43,977 bases of DNA from Candidatus Bathyarchaeota archaeon (GTDB taxonomy: Archaea > Thermoproteota > Bathyarchaeia > 40CM-2-53-6): NCBI GenBank assembly GCA_005882895.1, contig VBBD01000066.1:1-43977 (forward strand). The letters run 5' to 3'. Positions within the stretch are counted from its first letter, which is position 1, and every line of letters begins with the position of its first letter. This document shows, piece by piece, positions 23,477 to 31,709 of the stretch. The position numbers were made by a program, and so were the translations under genes. The notes under the pieces were generated by a model. That model saw only the letters and a list, made by a program, of their open reading frames with translations. It was not told the origin of the DNA and did not search any database.

Positions 23477-23929
23477 CTAGCTCAGAGACTTTAGGATGTT
23501 CAAAGCTTCTCCAACGTGTGCGGTTGCGCGAGTCTGGGATGAGAAGGCATGTCTGATAATTCCTTTCTTGTCAATTACAAAGCTCACTCGGCCGACAAAA
23601 AGGCCCAGTGTCTTCTTGACCCCGTAGGCTTTCCTCACCGAACCGTCCACGTCACTGAGCAAAATGAAAGGCAAGTGATGCTGTTGAGCGAAGTCTCGAT
23701 GAGAGTTTTGGCTGTCGGAGCTTATTCCAATCACTTCTGCGCCCAGATCCGTGAACGCTTCGTACGAGTCTCGGAACGTGCAAGCTTCCGCGGTGCAGCC
23801 GCGGGTGAAGTCTTTCGGGTAGAAGTAAACGACTATGTTCTTCTTTCCAAGAAAATCCTCCAGAGCAACGTAATTGCCATTGCTGGTGGGTAGGCGGAAA
23901 TTTGGTGCGGTGTCGCCAACGGTGGGCAG
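23477..23929 (-). CDS. bcp: Thiol peroxidase, BCP/PrxQ-type peroxiredoxin (CTG or other noncanonical start)
   Basis: Reduces peroxides with a reactive cysteine. The frame reads PTVGDTAPNFRLPTSNGNYV, then FLGKKNIVVYFYPKDFTRGC and CTAEACTFRD, with peroxidatic and resolving cysteines five apart as in PrxQ. VSFVIDKKGIIRHAF follows near the C-terminus. The first in-frame standard start (23734) would lose the active site. CTG at 23929, with AGGAAG seven to nine bases upstream, gives 150 residues, the family length, and an N-terminus like other BCPs. The in-frame stop before it is TAG at about 23945. A missing base is the alternative. Confidence 0.88.
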   Translation of the reverse strand: MPTVGDTAPNFRLPTSNGNYVALEDFLGKKNIVVYFYPKDFTRGCTAEACTFRDSYEAFTDLGAEVIGISSDSQNSHRDFAQQHHLPFILLSDVDGSVRKAYGVKKTLGLFVGRVSFVIDKKGIIRHAFSSQTRATAHVGEALNILKSLS

Positions 23930-24041
23930 TTTGTTTGCTTCCTACAAAGAAGCTGCGGGAGTGGAGAACAAGAGGCTTTCGTTGATAATTGGCCTAGGAA
24001 AGAGCTAAGCATACTTCGCAGTAGCACTCGTCTCAAAGAAA

Positions 24042-24680
24042 TTGGGCTTTTCCGGGATAATACAAGCGGGATTGACAAAAGCCCGTATTGAAGCACTAAC
24101 AGACGGAATATTCGCCACCGTGATGACCGTGCTAGTCTTGGGACTCAGAGGTCCTGACCCAAACCTTTCTGAGCCGGACCTTGCGAGCAGGATTCTAGGA
24201 CTCTGGCCGAATTATCTCGCCTACGCGTTCAGCTTTGTCGTATTGGGTGTATATTGGATCGGCCACCACAACCAGTTTCACTACATCAAACAGACTGACA
24301 GAGTATTCTTGTGGGTCAACATTCTCTTCCTCTTAACCATCGGTTTCGTACCCTTCTCTACATCATTGCTCGGGCTCTACCCTTTCTCACCTACTGCGGT
24401 CCGAGTCTATGGCGCAAATCTGACGGCGACAGGGCTGGCACTCTATGCTGTATGGTGGTACGCAACCAGCCAGCATCGTCTGGTCGAGAAAGATCTAGAC
24501 CCTCACATTGTGAGTCTAGCCAAGAGGCGGACTATTATCGGGCCAGTGGTCTCGGTGCTCGGAATCGGGTTCTCTTTTCTCGATACTCGTATAAGTCTAG
24601 TACTCTACCTCCTGCTCATTCCGTTCTTTATCCGACCAAGCCACATTGACATTCACTTCAGAGGAGGCTCTCACAACTAA
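24042..24680 (+). CDS. TMEM175-like potassium channel family protein
   Basis: 212 residues with about six membrane helices. The first carries RIEALTDGIFATVMTVLVLGL, a variant of the RxxxFSDGVxAI motif of bacterial and archaeal TMEM175 (DUF1211) channels; the usual Phe-Ser-Asp is Leu-Thr-Asp here. LAYAFSFVVLGVYWIGHHNQF in the third helix is also characteristic. The product is likely a tetramer that leaks K+. ATG 24042 lies 112 bases from the divergent peroxiredoxin gene. No regulatory element is clear. Confidence 0.82.
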   Translation: MGFSGIIQAGLTKARIEALTDGIFATVMTVLVLGLRGPDPNLSEPDLASRILGLWPNYLAYAFSFVVLGVYWIGHHNQFHYIKQTDRVFLWVNILFLLTIGFVPFSTSLLGLYPFSPTAVRVYGANLTATGLALYAVWWYATSQHRLVEKDLDPHIVSLAKRRTIIGPVVSVLGIGFSFLDTRISLVLYLLLIPFFIRPSHIDIHFRGGSHN

Positions 24681-24834
24681 CTCTGCAAGGTTCCTTCGGT
24701 TTGCAGCGCCTAGCTAGTGCGTGAGACCAAGTCCGTCTTCCTCAATGTCGCAATGTCCTTAAAGCCCAATCTCAAATCCGGCGGAGGAAAAATCGCACGA
24801 GTTGAAGTGATTGGGTCTCCGCGACGGTCCATCT

Positions 24835-25524
24835 ATGGTTGAAGCTCAATCTGTCTGGAAGGTCTACCAGACAGGTAAGTTGAAGGTTGAAGCTCTTAGG
24901 GGTCTCGACCTCAAGGTCCGAAAGGGCGAGATGGTTGCCGTAATGGGCCCTTCGGGCTGTGGCAAGACTACGCTTCTCAACTGTCTCTCTGGGCTTGACG
25001 ACATCACCAAGGGCAAGGTAGCGATCGAGGGCGTTGACCTGGCAACCATGTCCGATGATCAAAAGTCCGGATTCAGGGCCCGAAGAATGGGTTTCATCTT
25101 TCAAGCTTACAATCTCCTCCCTGTGCTAAATGCGCAGGAGAACGTAGAGCTTCCCCTGCTGCTCGCAGGCGTATCTGAGGCCGATGCTCGCAAAGAAGCC
25201 TTGAGTGCACTGAAGATGGTCGGGTTGGAGGAGTGGCGGTTACACAAGCCCATGGAGCTTAGCGGTGGACAACAACAGCGCGTTACTATTGCGCGTGCTC
25301 TCGTGAACAAGCCCGCGATAGTATGGGGCGACGAGCCGACCGGGAATCTGGACTCCGAGAACTCTGCGGAAATTGTCAAGTTGTTGAGAAGCTTGAACCG
25401 CGACTATGGGCTGACCTTCGTGATAGTAACCCATGATTCTCAGATTGCCCAGGAGACTGATAGAATAGTCTCAATGAGAAATGGGCAGATAGAGAAAGAA
25501 ACAGCCACCGGAACGAAGTCCTGA
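24835..25524 (+). CDS. ABC transporter ATP-binding protein, MacB/LolD type
   Basis: 229 residues with all ATPase motifs: Walker [14 protein letters not shown] (about 38-50), Q-loop [17 protein letters not shown], signature LSGGQQQR, Walker [14 protein letters not shown] (one residue unlike the common LLADEPTG) and the switch His in IVTHD. It pairs with the FtsX-type permease that follows. Such pairs drive outward movement of lipoproteins, peptides or drugs or transmit force. ATG 24835 ([14 protein letters not shown]) is preferred to TTG 24811. Confidence 0.95.
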   Translation: MVEAQSVWKVYQTGKLKVEALRGLDLKVRKGEMVAVMGPSGCGKTTLLNCLSGLDDITKGKVAIEGVDLATMSDDQKSGFRARRMGFIFQAYNLLPVLNAQENVELPLLLAGVSEADARKEALSALKMVGLEEWRLHKPMELSGGQQQRVTIARALVNKPAIVWGDEPTGNLDSENSAEIVKLLRSLNRDYGLTFVIVTHDSQIAQETDRIVSMRNGQIEKETATGTKS

Positions 25525-25543
25525 AGAGCGGGGCGATCGGCCA

Positions 25544-28500
25544 ACGGCAGAATCCAGGTCGCACCGAAGATCACTCCTCCTAGGTCTAGTTGTCTTCCTC
25601 CTGGTAGTCGCTCTCGGGGAGCTATACGCGCTCTATCTGAACTACCAAAACAACTTCTTCCTGCGCCAGTTTGTCTCCGAAAACCAAACCCGACTTCTAG
25701 TCCAGTCCACGGGACTATTGGTCTTCGGTCTTGGCGCTGGCTACCTATCCTATCTGTTTTCCCGAGCCAAGTCTACAAGCAGAGCAGGACGATACTCAAG
25801 GAAAATACTCTCCTTTTCTTCATTTATCATGGTTCTCGCTGCTGTGCTCCTTTGGTTCGGCGGTCTTAGTAGCATTGTTGGAGGCTCGACCATTGGCTTT
25901 GAGGTCTACATCATAGTTGTGCTGTTGTTAATTTCGCTAGGTACGATGCTTCGGGATCGGCTTACTTTCAGAATGGCGCTACGCAATTTTACCCGGAGGA
26001 AGACCAACATGGCGCTGGTCATCGCAGGATTAATGATCGGAACCGCGATGATCTCCGGGTCCCTTGTAACCGGAGACACTCTCACGGAGCTGTTCACCCG
26101 TGGTGCCTACTTCGGCTACGGCCACGCCGATGAAGTTGTCTATGCGAGAAACAGTACCACGATCGGGTTTCAAGGATCCGCCTACCAGTACTTCGGCTAC
26201 AACGTCTACCAGAGCCTCTCGACAGGTCTCTCCAACAATCCCTCCGCAGCACCCGACGTAGTAGGTGTCACCCCGGAAATAATCGAGACAGTCAGCCTCT
26301 ACGATACTAACAAGGGAATAGTCCAGGCAGGATCAGCGCTCATCGGGACCTTCTCCAACGCGTCCCGTGTTCTGGGGGACTTTCATTCCGCATCCGGATC
26401 AGTAATCCCATCCACTTTCCGTGACACCGAGGCCGTGCTGAACGACAAGGCAGCGCGAGACCTAAACGCTACCATAGGAGACACGCTCACCGTCTACTCA
26501 GCGCAACGCCTCACAACTCAACATCTCAATTTCACAGTCGTAGGAATAGCCGCGTCTGACGAGAGGGGCTCGTTCACACAAGGAGACGACGTGTTCGTCA
26601 CGCTTGGCATGGCTCAACAGTTTACTGGCCATCTCAACTCGGCCAACTACATCGCAATCACGAACATTGGAGGGCTAAGGGGGTCCATTCAATACAGCCA
26701 AACCGTGGCTCAGGCGGCAAATCAGACCCTGAACAACCTATACTCGACCACCCCATCGACAACTACCTCGACATCAACAGGATGCAAGACAGACCCTTCG
26801 ATGGCCGTGACGCCCCCCGCGATCCCATGCGCATTTACCGAGAAGAAGATCTCAGTCGATAGCGCCACCAGCGGTGCGAAGCAGCTTTCCATGTTCTTTC
26901 TCATCCTAAGCTCATTCGCAATCCTGGCCGGCATCGTTCTGATTCTCAACATTTTCATCATGTTAGCCGAAGAGCGGAAATCGGAGATGGGAATGGCCCG
27001 GGCAGTCGGGATGAGGAGGGGTCAGCTGACCAAACTGTTCCTGTTTGAAGGAAGTCTCTACTCCGCCGGTGCCTCAATCGTCGGGGTGCTAGTAGGAATC
27101 GGCGTCGCATACGGCATTCTATACGCGATCGGGAACATTTTCAGTTCCTTCATCACGGGTTTGAACGAGTCATTGGTTCTCAGTAGCTTCACCGTCTCCT
27201 CAGAGTCACTGTTTACCGCGTTCACCGCAGGAGTTCTGATAACCTACCTTACGATCCTTCTCACCTCCTGGCGCATAAGCAAGCTCAACATCATTAGAGC
27301 GATACGAAACATTCCCGAACCGCCAAGGGGAAAGAGAACCTACACTCTACTACTCGTGACTGGCTTCGCGATGGCACTCGCAGGAATCTTGGTTTTCCAA
27401 GCATCGTTCGCGGCCAAGTCGGCCATAGAAGCGCTCGTGGGACCAAGCCTCGTTATTTTCGGTGCAGGGCTCGTCCTGTCAAGGTTCCTCCGCAACCGTT
27501 ACGCCTTCACCCTCTCAGGTTTCGGGCTCCTTGTTCAGTGGGCGGTTCCGAGCCTGTCATTTGACAGTCCGCTGGTCTCGAACTACAGTTTCGGTCCTGA
27601 GGTGTTCATAATTGGAGGAATAATCATGGTCGTCGCCGCCGTTATGGTTGTAATGTACAATGTCGATCTTCCCTTGAAGGCGCTGCGTTTCCTCCTTCGC
27701 AAGAGGCGAACTCTGACCGCCATCTTCAAGATCGCCCTATCCTATCCTGAAAACAAACGCTTCCGGACGGCCGCTACCGTTGCAATGTTCGCTCTCGTCC
27801 TGTTCACCGTGTCGGCCGTTGCCGGCATTCAAGCCGAGCTGAATGCATCTATCAGCCAAAGCGCCAAAGATCAGTCCGGTGGATATGATATCGCCACCAA
27901 CACTGCTCCGATAGCAAACCTGACCTCGTCAGTGATGGCTGATGCAACATTGAGCAGTAAGGTCTCAGCAGTCATCCCATTTAGCACAGTTCTGCTCGAC
28001 GTGGCACATGATTCGTCCACGTCCCAGGATTTCCCTTATACCCTTCTAGTCGGAGCGGATCCGAACGCGCCGGAGACTGATAATTTCTTCACGACGAATT
28101 CGTTCAAGATGCTCAGCGTGGCTGCTGGCTACGTGTCCGCTACGGAGGTCTGGAATGCTGTCAGAAGCAACGAGTCCTACGTCGTATGGTCAGTGTCATT
28201 TGGAGGAAACGGGCATCCGAACCCCGGCGACAACCTCGTGCTCGCTGCGAGGCCTGCTGGGAATCTGGTGTTGAAGTCGGTGAAGGTTCTCGGGGTTCTG
28301 CGTGGACTGTTTGACGGAATACTAGGAGTAAGGGGACTTCTGAAAGACTCGTTCAACGTCGACTCCGGTACCTTGGGGCTTGTAAACGTAGCAAAGGGTC
28401 TGGATCCTGTTAATGTTGCCAACCTGTTGAAGAAGGATTTCATTCAGCTAGGCATGCAGACCATAGTTATCGAAGTGAGTATTGAACAAGGAGAGAGGAT

Positions 28501-28903
28501 TTTCCTATCATTCTTCGGATTGTTCGAAGGCTACCTAGCTTTGGGCTTGGTCGTTGGAGTTGCGGGCGTCGGAATTATATCGATACGCTCGGTTGTCGAA
28601 CGGAGGAATGAGATAGGTATTCTTCGCGCCCTAGGCTTCAGAAAGAGAATGGTCATGTTAGCGTTTCTTGTTGAGAGTAGTTACATTGCGCTTCTGGGAA
28701 TCATAATCGGAGTTTCGCTAGGCGTAGACTTAGCTTACGCGTTTACGGCCCAGCCCAACTCGGGCCTCTCTTTCGTGATCCCTTGGACGCAGATTATCGA
28801 AATCTCGGTGGCATCATACGCATTGGCGATGTTGTCCGTGATCAGCTCGGCCCGCAAGGCTTCAAGGATTCCACCCGCGGAAGCCCTTAGATACACTGAG
28901 TAG
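25544..28903 (+). CDS. ABC transporter permease, large FtsX/MacB type
   Basis: About 1120 residues. One membrane helix near the start (LLLGLVVFLLVVALGELYAL) and a second helix pair before residue 110 precede the FtsX-like halves. Each half has a large extracytoplasmic MacB-PCD-like domain (about 140-370 and 740-910), with membrane helices around 390-520, 590-690 and 930-1100. MALRNFTRRKTNMALVIAGL opens the first half. The frame has no ATG, GTG or TTG before 25718, which lies inside the second helix. ACG 25544, preceded by GGGGCGATC, is one possible start, as is a single missing base near 25570. It follows the ATPase gene directly. Confidence 0.88.
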   Translation, partial: TAESRSHRRSLLLGLVVFLLVVALGELYALYLNYQNNFFLRQFVSENQTRLLVQSTGLLVFGLGAGYLSYLFSRAKSTSRAGRYSRKILSFSSFIMVLAAVLLWFGGLSSIVGGSTIGFEVYIIVVLLLISLGTMLRDRLTFRMALRNFTRRKTNMALVIAGLMIGTAMISGSLVTGDTLTELFTRGAYFGYGHADEVVYARNSTTIGFQGSAYQYFGYNVYQSLSTGLSNNPSAAPDVVGVTPEIIETVSLYDTNKGIVQAGSALIGTFSNASRVLGDFHSASGSVIPSTFRDTEAVLNDKAARDLNATIGDTLTVYSAQRLTTQHLNFTVVGIAASDERGSFTQGDDVFVTLGMAQQFTGHLNSANYIAITNIGGLRGSIQYSQTVAQAANQTLNNLYSTTPSTTTSTSTGCKTDPSMAVTPPAIPCAFTEKKISVDSATSGAKQLSMFFLILSSFAILAGIVLILNIFIMLAEERKSEMGMARAVGMRRGQLTKLFLFEGSLYSAGASIVGVLVGIGVAYGILYAIGNIFSSFITGLNESLVLSSFTVSSESLFTAFTAGVLITYLTILLTSWRISKLNIIRAIRNIPEPPRGKRTYTLLLVTGFAMALAGILVFQASFAAKSAIEALVGPSLVIFGAGLVLSRFLRNRYAFTLSGFGLLVQWAVPSLSFDSPLVSNYSFGPEVFIIGGIIMVVAAVMVVMYNVDLPLKALRFLLRKRRTLTAIFKIALSYPENKRFRTAATVAMFALVLFTVSAVAGIQAELNASISQSAKDQSGGYDIATNTAPIANLTSSVMADATLSSKVSAVIPFSTVLLDVAHDSSTSQDFPYTLLVGADPNAPETDNFFTTNSFKMLSVAAGYVSATEVWNAVRSNESYVVWSVSFGGNGHPNPGDNLVLAARPAGNLVLKSVKVLGVLRGLFDGILGVRGLLKDSFNVDSGTLGLVNVAKGLDPVNVANLLKKDFIQLGMQTIVIEVSIEQGERIFLSFFGLFEGYLALGLVVGVAGVGIISIRSVVERRNEIGILRALGFRKRMVMLAFLVESSYIALLGIIIGVSLGVDLAYAFTAQPNSGLSFVIPWTQIIEISVASYALAMLSVISSARKASRIPPAEALRYTE

Positions 28904-28911
28904 CCTTAGAT

Positions 28912-30051
28912 CTACTTTCCTCTAGTCCTCTTCGTGGTTTCGCTCGCGGCTTCTTTGAGGAGCCTGTTGGTGCTCTCTGTGCTTCCTCCGAGCTTGAGGG
29001 TTTGTTCGTGTTGATCGGATAGTCGTTTTGTAGCCTCGATGAGATCGGTGCGACGCGTCTGTTCAGCATTCGCAGATAATTGGTTCATTGTTTTGGTGGC
29101 TTCCTTTAGTTGTCCCGCGGCTAGATGCTGGTAGTATTCTTCTAGCCCTTGGTAGTATGTGAATTCCGAGGTGAGGTTGTTGTTGATTCCTTCTGAGAAT
29201 TGCTCATCGTTCTTGGCCAGTCTGACCTCGACCGGGGCGTTGATGGTCTTCTTTTTGTCATCGATTGTGTCAGAGTATGTGACTTGAATGTTGAGTAGTC
29301 TCCCGTTGAATCCTGCGGGTATTGGGACTCGGCCCCAGATTTTTGCGACTGTTTCTACGGCATTGATTGATACCGGTGGGCCTTTGTAGTTGAGGATCTT
29401 GACATCGGGGGTTCCAAAATCTACGTTTATGTTTCTGGCGCCGACCTCGTTTACTGCGCTCTCCTGCATCAGGCTGGGGAGTTTGAGTTTCTGGGCGTCG
29501 GTGATGTTGTGGAGCGTTCCGCCGGATGCGTCGGCGAGAGCCTTCAAGATGGACTGGTTGTAGTCTGCGCCGATCCCGAATTCGATCATCTGGAATCCCG
29601 TGGGCATTTTTAGTTTCGAGTACTGTTCGGGTTTGGTGACGTCGGTGGGTTCGCCATCCGTTAGGAGGACGATCCATCCTGGGAGTCGGCTCTTTTGTGC
29701 TATTTCGAACGCTGATTGGAGCGCAGCGTAGAGAGCGGTCAACCCTGAGGCTCTGATCTTGGGAATAACCTCTGAAAGCCTGGTTTCCGGATAGGCTTGG
29801 ACTGTGCTTGAAAACAAGACGACAGAAACTATGTTTCCCGAGGGAATACTCTTCACGTATTCCTGGGCACCGTTCTTTGCCAGCTCGATTTTCTGGCCGT
29901 CCATCGACTTGCTAGTGTCGAGCACTATTATGTGGTGGAACCCTTTCGCTTCGGTGCGCCTCTCGGCGACGAGCGTGATCTTGAATATCGCGTCTATCTT
30001 GGAGTCGAACGAGTATGAGTGGCTGAGCTCGGTTCTTGCCGACAGTGTCAT
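28912..30051 (-). CDS. VWA-domain protein
   Basis: 379 residues. A von Willebrand factor A domain (about 38-205) carries the full metal site: DTSKS (DxSxS), SGLTALYAAL (Thr) and VLLTDGEPTD (Asp). A beta-sandwich-like region follows (about 210-305, VDFGTPDVKILNYKGPPVSI), then an Ala/Gln-rich helical tail (SEFTYYQGLEEYYQHLA onward). There is no signal peptide or membrane helix, so it is cytoplasmic. Its ATG overlaps the phosphatase stop by 4 bases, so it is the last gene of the FHA-phosphatase-VWA operon. A scaffold or phosphorylation target role is inferred. Confidence 0.92.
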   Translation of the reverse strand: MTLSARTELSHSYSFDSKIDAIFKITLVAERRTEAKGFHHIIVLDTSKSMDGQKIELAKNGAQEYVKSIPSGNIVSVVLFSSTVQAYPETRLSEVIPKIRASGLTALYAALQSAFEIAQKSRLPGWIVLLTDGEPTDVTKPEQYSKLKMPTGFQMIEFGIGADYNQSILKALADASGGTLHNITDAQKLKLPSLMQESAVNEVGARNINVDFGTPDVKILNYKGPPVSINAVETVAKIWGRVPIPAGFNGRLLNIQVTYSDTIDDKKKTINAPVEVRLAKNDEQFSEGINNNLTSEFTYYQGLEEYYQHLAAGQLKEATKTMNQLSANAEQTRRTDLIEATKRLSDQHEQTLKLGGSTESTNRLLKEAASETTKRTRGK

Positions 30052-30833
30052 AGTCTGATCTGCTCCATTTTGTCGCCGTCGAGAACCAATACGCCTGCGG
30101 ACCCGCCGTGATATTTGCTGGAAAATATCGTGATCACCTTTCCACCAAGGTCTTCTCTGAAGCCGTCAACGACCTCGTGGCCTCTGATGATTCCTTTTAG
30201 CGCGTTGTTAGCTAGGAACTTTTCTGTTACGTCGCTTCCGTAGTAGTATGCTCCGTCTCCTCGTACGCTTGGCAGGAAGCCATCTATCATGTCTCTGGGG
30301 TCGTTCCAGAGCAGTTGGAACGCCGTCGGGTCGTCAGGGTTCAGGTCGGGAAATGGTAAGTCTGCTATCTGGGATACGGTATCAAGTGTGGTGGCTATTC
30401 CGCCATGGAGGCAGAGATAGTTGTTCACAACGACAGCGTAGGGCATGGCCTGGAAGAACTCTTTGAAACTATCATAACTGGCCTCACCTAACTTCTCTGT
30501 AACCTCTTCGAGAAAGCCGTAGTAGGGGTTCGTCAGAGGGCTCTCATGATTTCCCCTCAACATTATGATCTTGTTAGGGTCGTCTAGAAACTTTGAAGCG
30601 ATTAGTCCGAGGTTCTCCACGCCGGTCTCTCCCCTGTCAACGTAGTCGCCTAGGAAGACAACTAGGTCGGCATCGCTGTAGAATTTGTCGAATACCGTTT
30701 GTGTAACATCAACCGCGGTATGCGTGTCTCCGACGAAGATGACTCTGTTCACGTCTCTGGGCTCGAGGAGTGGTTTTCCCATTTTCTCCTTTGCCTCTCT
30801 GATGAGCTGGGGAGTTTCCAGGGCTTCAATCAT
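30048..30833 (-). CDS. PPP-family protein serine/threonine phosphatase
   Basis: 261 residues of the PP1/PP2A-like metallophosphatase family with every two-metal motif: VGDTHTAVD (GDxHG variant, last Gly is Thr), FLGDYVDRG, MLRGNHESP, LHGGIA and IIRGHEVVDGF, with the C-terminal YHGGSAGVLVLD strand. RGNHE and DYVDRG mark true protein phosphatases rather than generic phosphoesterases. It would dephosphorylate targets of the neighbouring kinase. Its ATG overlaps the FHA gene's stop by 4 bases, so the two are translationally coupled. Confidence 0.95.
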   Translation of the reverse strand: MIEALETPQLIREAKEKMGKPLLEPRDVNRVIFVGDTHTAVDVTQTVFDKFYSDADLVVFLGDYVDRGETGVENLGLIASKFLDDPNKIIMLRGNHESPLTNPYYGFLEEVTEKLGEASYDSFKEFFQAMPYAVVVNNYLCLHGGIATTLDTVSQIADLPFPDLNPDDPTAFQLLWNDPRDMIDGFLPSVRGDGAYYYGSDVTEKFLANNALKGIIRGHEVVDGFREDLGGKVITIFSSKYHGGSAGVLVLDGDKMEQIRL

Positions 30834-31573
30834 TCACTCGTGAGCCTCACGATAGTGCCGGTACCGAACTTTACTATACTGTTCGGTTTAACCTCGACGC
30901 TATCGTGAACCTGCTGGAATTCCTTTCCGTTGTAGAGGAATGTGCCGTTCTTGCTGTTCAGGTCTTTCAGCATCAGCTTTGCCCCGTCCATTGTGAGTTC
31001 CGCATGTTTTCTCGAGACTTCTTGATCTGGTATGACGACCACGTTTTCGGGACTACGTCCGATACTGACGACTGGGAAGTCGTCGAACTCTATCGGGACC
31101 TTTGACTTGATGAGGGATTGGGCGGGAGTGTTCACGAAAACCATGTAGTATCGTCCGTGCCCGATCGCTGGGGTGGTGGCCGATGGGCTGAATGGGGTGT
31201 ATGGGGTAGGGGTTGGCAGGAAGGGGGTAATTTCAGGTTCTGGCAATGGGGGCTCCGGATTTTTCTCACTAGTGTCGAAAGAGAAAATTGTCGGTTCAGG
31301 GGGTGTTTCCTCAGCATCTATCTTCTCAGGTTCTGAAGCTTCTAGCGGTTCAGGTTCTTCTAGTTCCTTCGGTTCCTGTTCTTCTAGTGGTTCTGGGGCC
31401 TTCGGGGTCGCCGTGTCTCCAGCTCTGGCTCCACCGCATGATATGCATGCTTGTTTAGAGTCAGGATTGTCGGCCCCGCACGCTGAGCACGTCCAGATGA
31501 GAGTCTCCGCGGACTCCGCATCCAGATCAGGGTCTTTCTGCTTCGACTTACGCTTCATAGATGGACGCTTCAT
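30830..31573 (-). CDS. Zinc ribbon-FHA protein
   Basis: 247 residues. A basic N-terminus and a zinc ribbon (WTCSACGADNPDSKQACISC, about 28-47) precede a 100-residue Glu/Pro-rich linker (about 55-145) and a C-terminal FHA domain (about 165-247). The FHA phosphothreonine-binding residues are present: SIGRSPEN, SRKHAEL and NSKNGTF. FHA domains read phospho-Thr, so this is the likely reader of the neighbouring kinase. It is the first gene of the operon; ATG 31573 or 31558 may be used. It diverges from the kinase gene across about 136 bases where I could not fix promoters. Confidence 0.93.
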   Translation of the reverse strand: MKRPSMKRKSKQKDPDLDAESAETLIWTCSACGADNPDSKQACISCGGARAGDTATPKAPEPLEEQEPKELEEPEPLEASEPEKIDAEETPPEPTIFSFDTSEKNPEPPLPEPEITPFLPTPTPYTPFSPSATTPAIGHGRYYMVFVNTPAQSLIKSKVPIEFDDFPVVSIGRSPENVVVIPDQEVSRKHAELTMDGAKLMLKDLNSKNGTFLYNGKEFQQVHDSVEVKPNSIVKFGTGTIVRLTSE

Positions 31574-31709
31574 GGCTGCACTCTTCGGTTCTACTGCGTT
31601 GCGGGCATGTAATTGCGCTGGAACGAAAACCGCCCGGTGTCGGTCACACCGTTGATTACTAGGAATTTGAGTATGGCAAGTCTACCTTTAGGAAGGCGCT
31701 TGCTCCGCG

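Noticed and set aside
29270-29677. A 135-codon Arg-rich frame within the VWA gene
   Set aside because: A shadow of the VWA frame, which carries the full metal-site motif.
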